From assembly GCA_963532875.1 (NCBI GenBank), contig CAUSLO010000020.1, positions 1 to 21,026 on the forward strand: a stretch of 21,026 nucleotides of DNA. The letters are read 5' to 3'. Origin of the DNA: CAUTUX01 sp963532875. Lineage in GTDB: Bacteria; Bacillota; Clostridia; Christensenellales; CAG-917. The translations under genes were made by a program, and so were the position numbers. Under the pieces are notes generated by a model. That model did no database searches, had not been told where the DNA came from, and was given only the letters and a program-made list of their open reading frames with translations. The first letter of the stretch is position 1, and every line of letters begins with the position of its first letter. This document shows, in pieces, positions 20,873 through 21,026 of the stretch.

Positions 20873-21026
20873 CTTTTGGTGCAAATGAAGTGTGATACTT
20901 GACATTATATGTTTATTGCCTTTTTTAATAAAAAATAAAATCATAACAAAATTTGATTTGTCATAAATAATCACCCTTCTTTGACAGTTATGTAAATAAT
21001 TAACACCTCCCACTTTGTAAATTTTT
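20873..21026. other. 3' end of window without a recognised gene
   Basis: 154 A/T-rich bases after dus. On the minus strand GAAGGGTG precedes an ATG (20962-20964) that opens only a 7-codon frame (MTNQILL) ending at 20941, and a second ribosome-site-like GGGAGGTG lies at 21004-21011 without a usable start. No stem followed by a T run and no conserved RNA was seen. It may be a leader region of a minus-strand gene or simply spacer. Confidence 0.3.

Noticed and set aside
20825..21013. 62-codon minus-strand frame at the window end
   Set aside because: It runs into the 3' end of dus antisense, has no recognisable sequence and a better ribosome site points to a different, very short frame.

Overview
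The window is a compact, AT-rich stretch of bacterial chromosome, almost all housekeeping genes with little spacing. It looks like a low-GC Firmicute of the Clostridia type. The signs are an IspH-ribosomal protein S1 fusion following cmk and plsC, Shine-Dalgarno-led starts that are often TTG or GTG, strong AGA/TTA codon use, a YitT transporter, a PadR regulator and an MEP-pathway enzyme. TGA is a true stop (cmk, plsC and hemW end on it), so this is the standard bacterial code and not a mycoplasma. No CRISPR array, insertion sequence, phage module, rRNA or tRNA was found. Species cannot be named from the sequence.

Layout. (1) 1-4539 (+): a 5'-incomplete flavoprotein of the HI0933 family, cmk, plsC and ispH-rpsA, each overlapping the next by 4-7 nt, ending in a hairpin terminator at 4584-4618. 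(2) 4631-5773 (-): a YitT-type membrane protein. (3) 5905-8560 (+): a promoter, a structured leader and rplS, then a large lipoprotein with an extracellular sandwich-like domain fused to a multi-pass GT-C-like membrane domain. It converges, with stop codons overlapping inside a 28-bp palindrome, on (4) 8557-9321 (-), a glycerophosphodiester phosphodiesterase. (5) 9408-15480 (+): lepA, hemW, prs, a metallo-beta-lactamase-fold protein that has lost its metal ligands, and rho. (6) 15477-18572 (-): queT behind a candidate preQ1-I riboswitch, a tyrosine recombinase, and a separately promoted membrane-bound PadR-type regulator. (7) 18677-20872 (+): a small unknown protein, mazG and dus. The last 150 bases hold no clear gene.

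The genes cover core information processing (L19, EF4/LepA, S1, Rho, Dus), nucleotide supply and clean-up (Cmk, Prs, MazG), lipid and isoprenoid synthesis (PlsC, IspH, phosphodiesterase) and tRNA modification (queuosine precursor uptake by QueT, dihydrouridine by Dus).

The least ordinary items are the metal-ligand-less MBL protein between prs and rho, the PadR-repeat stalk-membrane fusion with an apparently leaderless promoter, the lipoprotein/GT-C fusion downstream of rplS, the divergent queT/small-protein promoters that appear to share one palindromic -35 box, and the palindrome at 8545-8572 that gives two convergent proteins the same last four residues. I saw nothing that forms a clear new defence or mobile system. 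All promoter, riboswitch and hairpin calls were made by eye.
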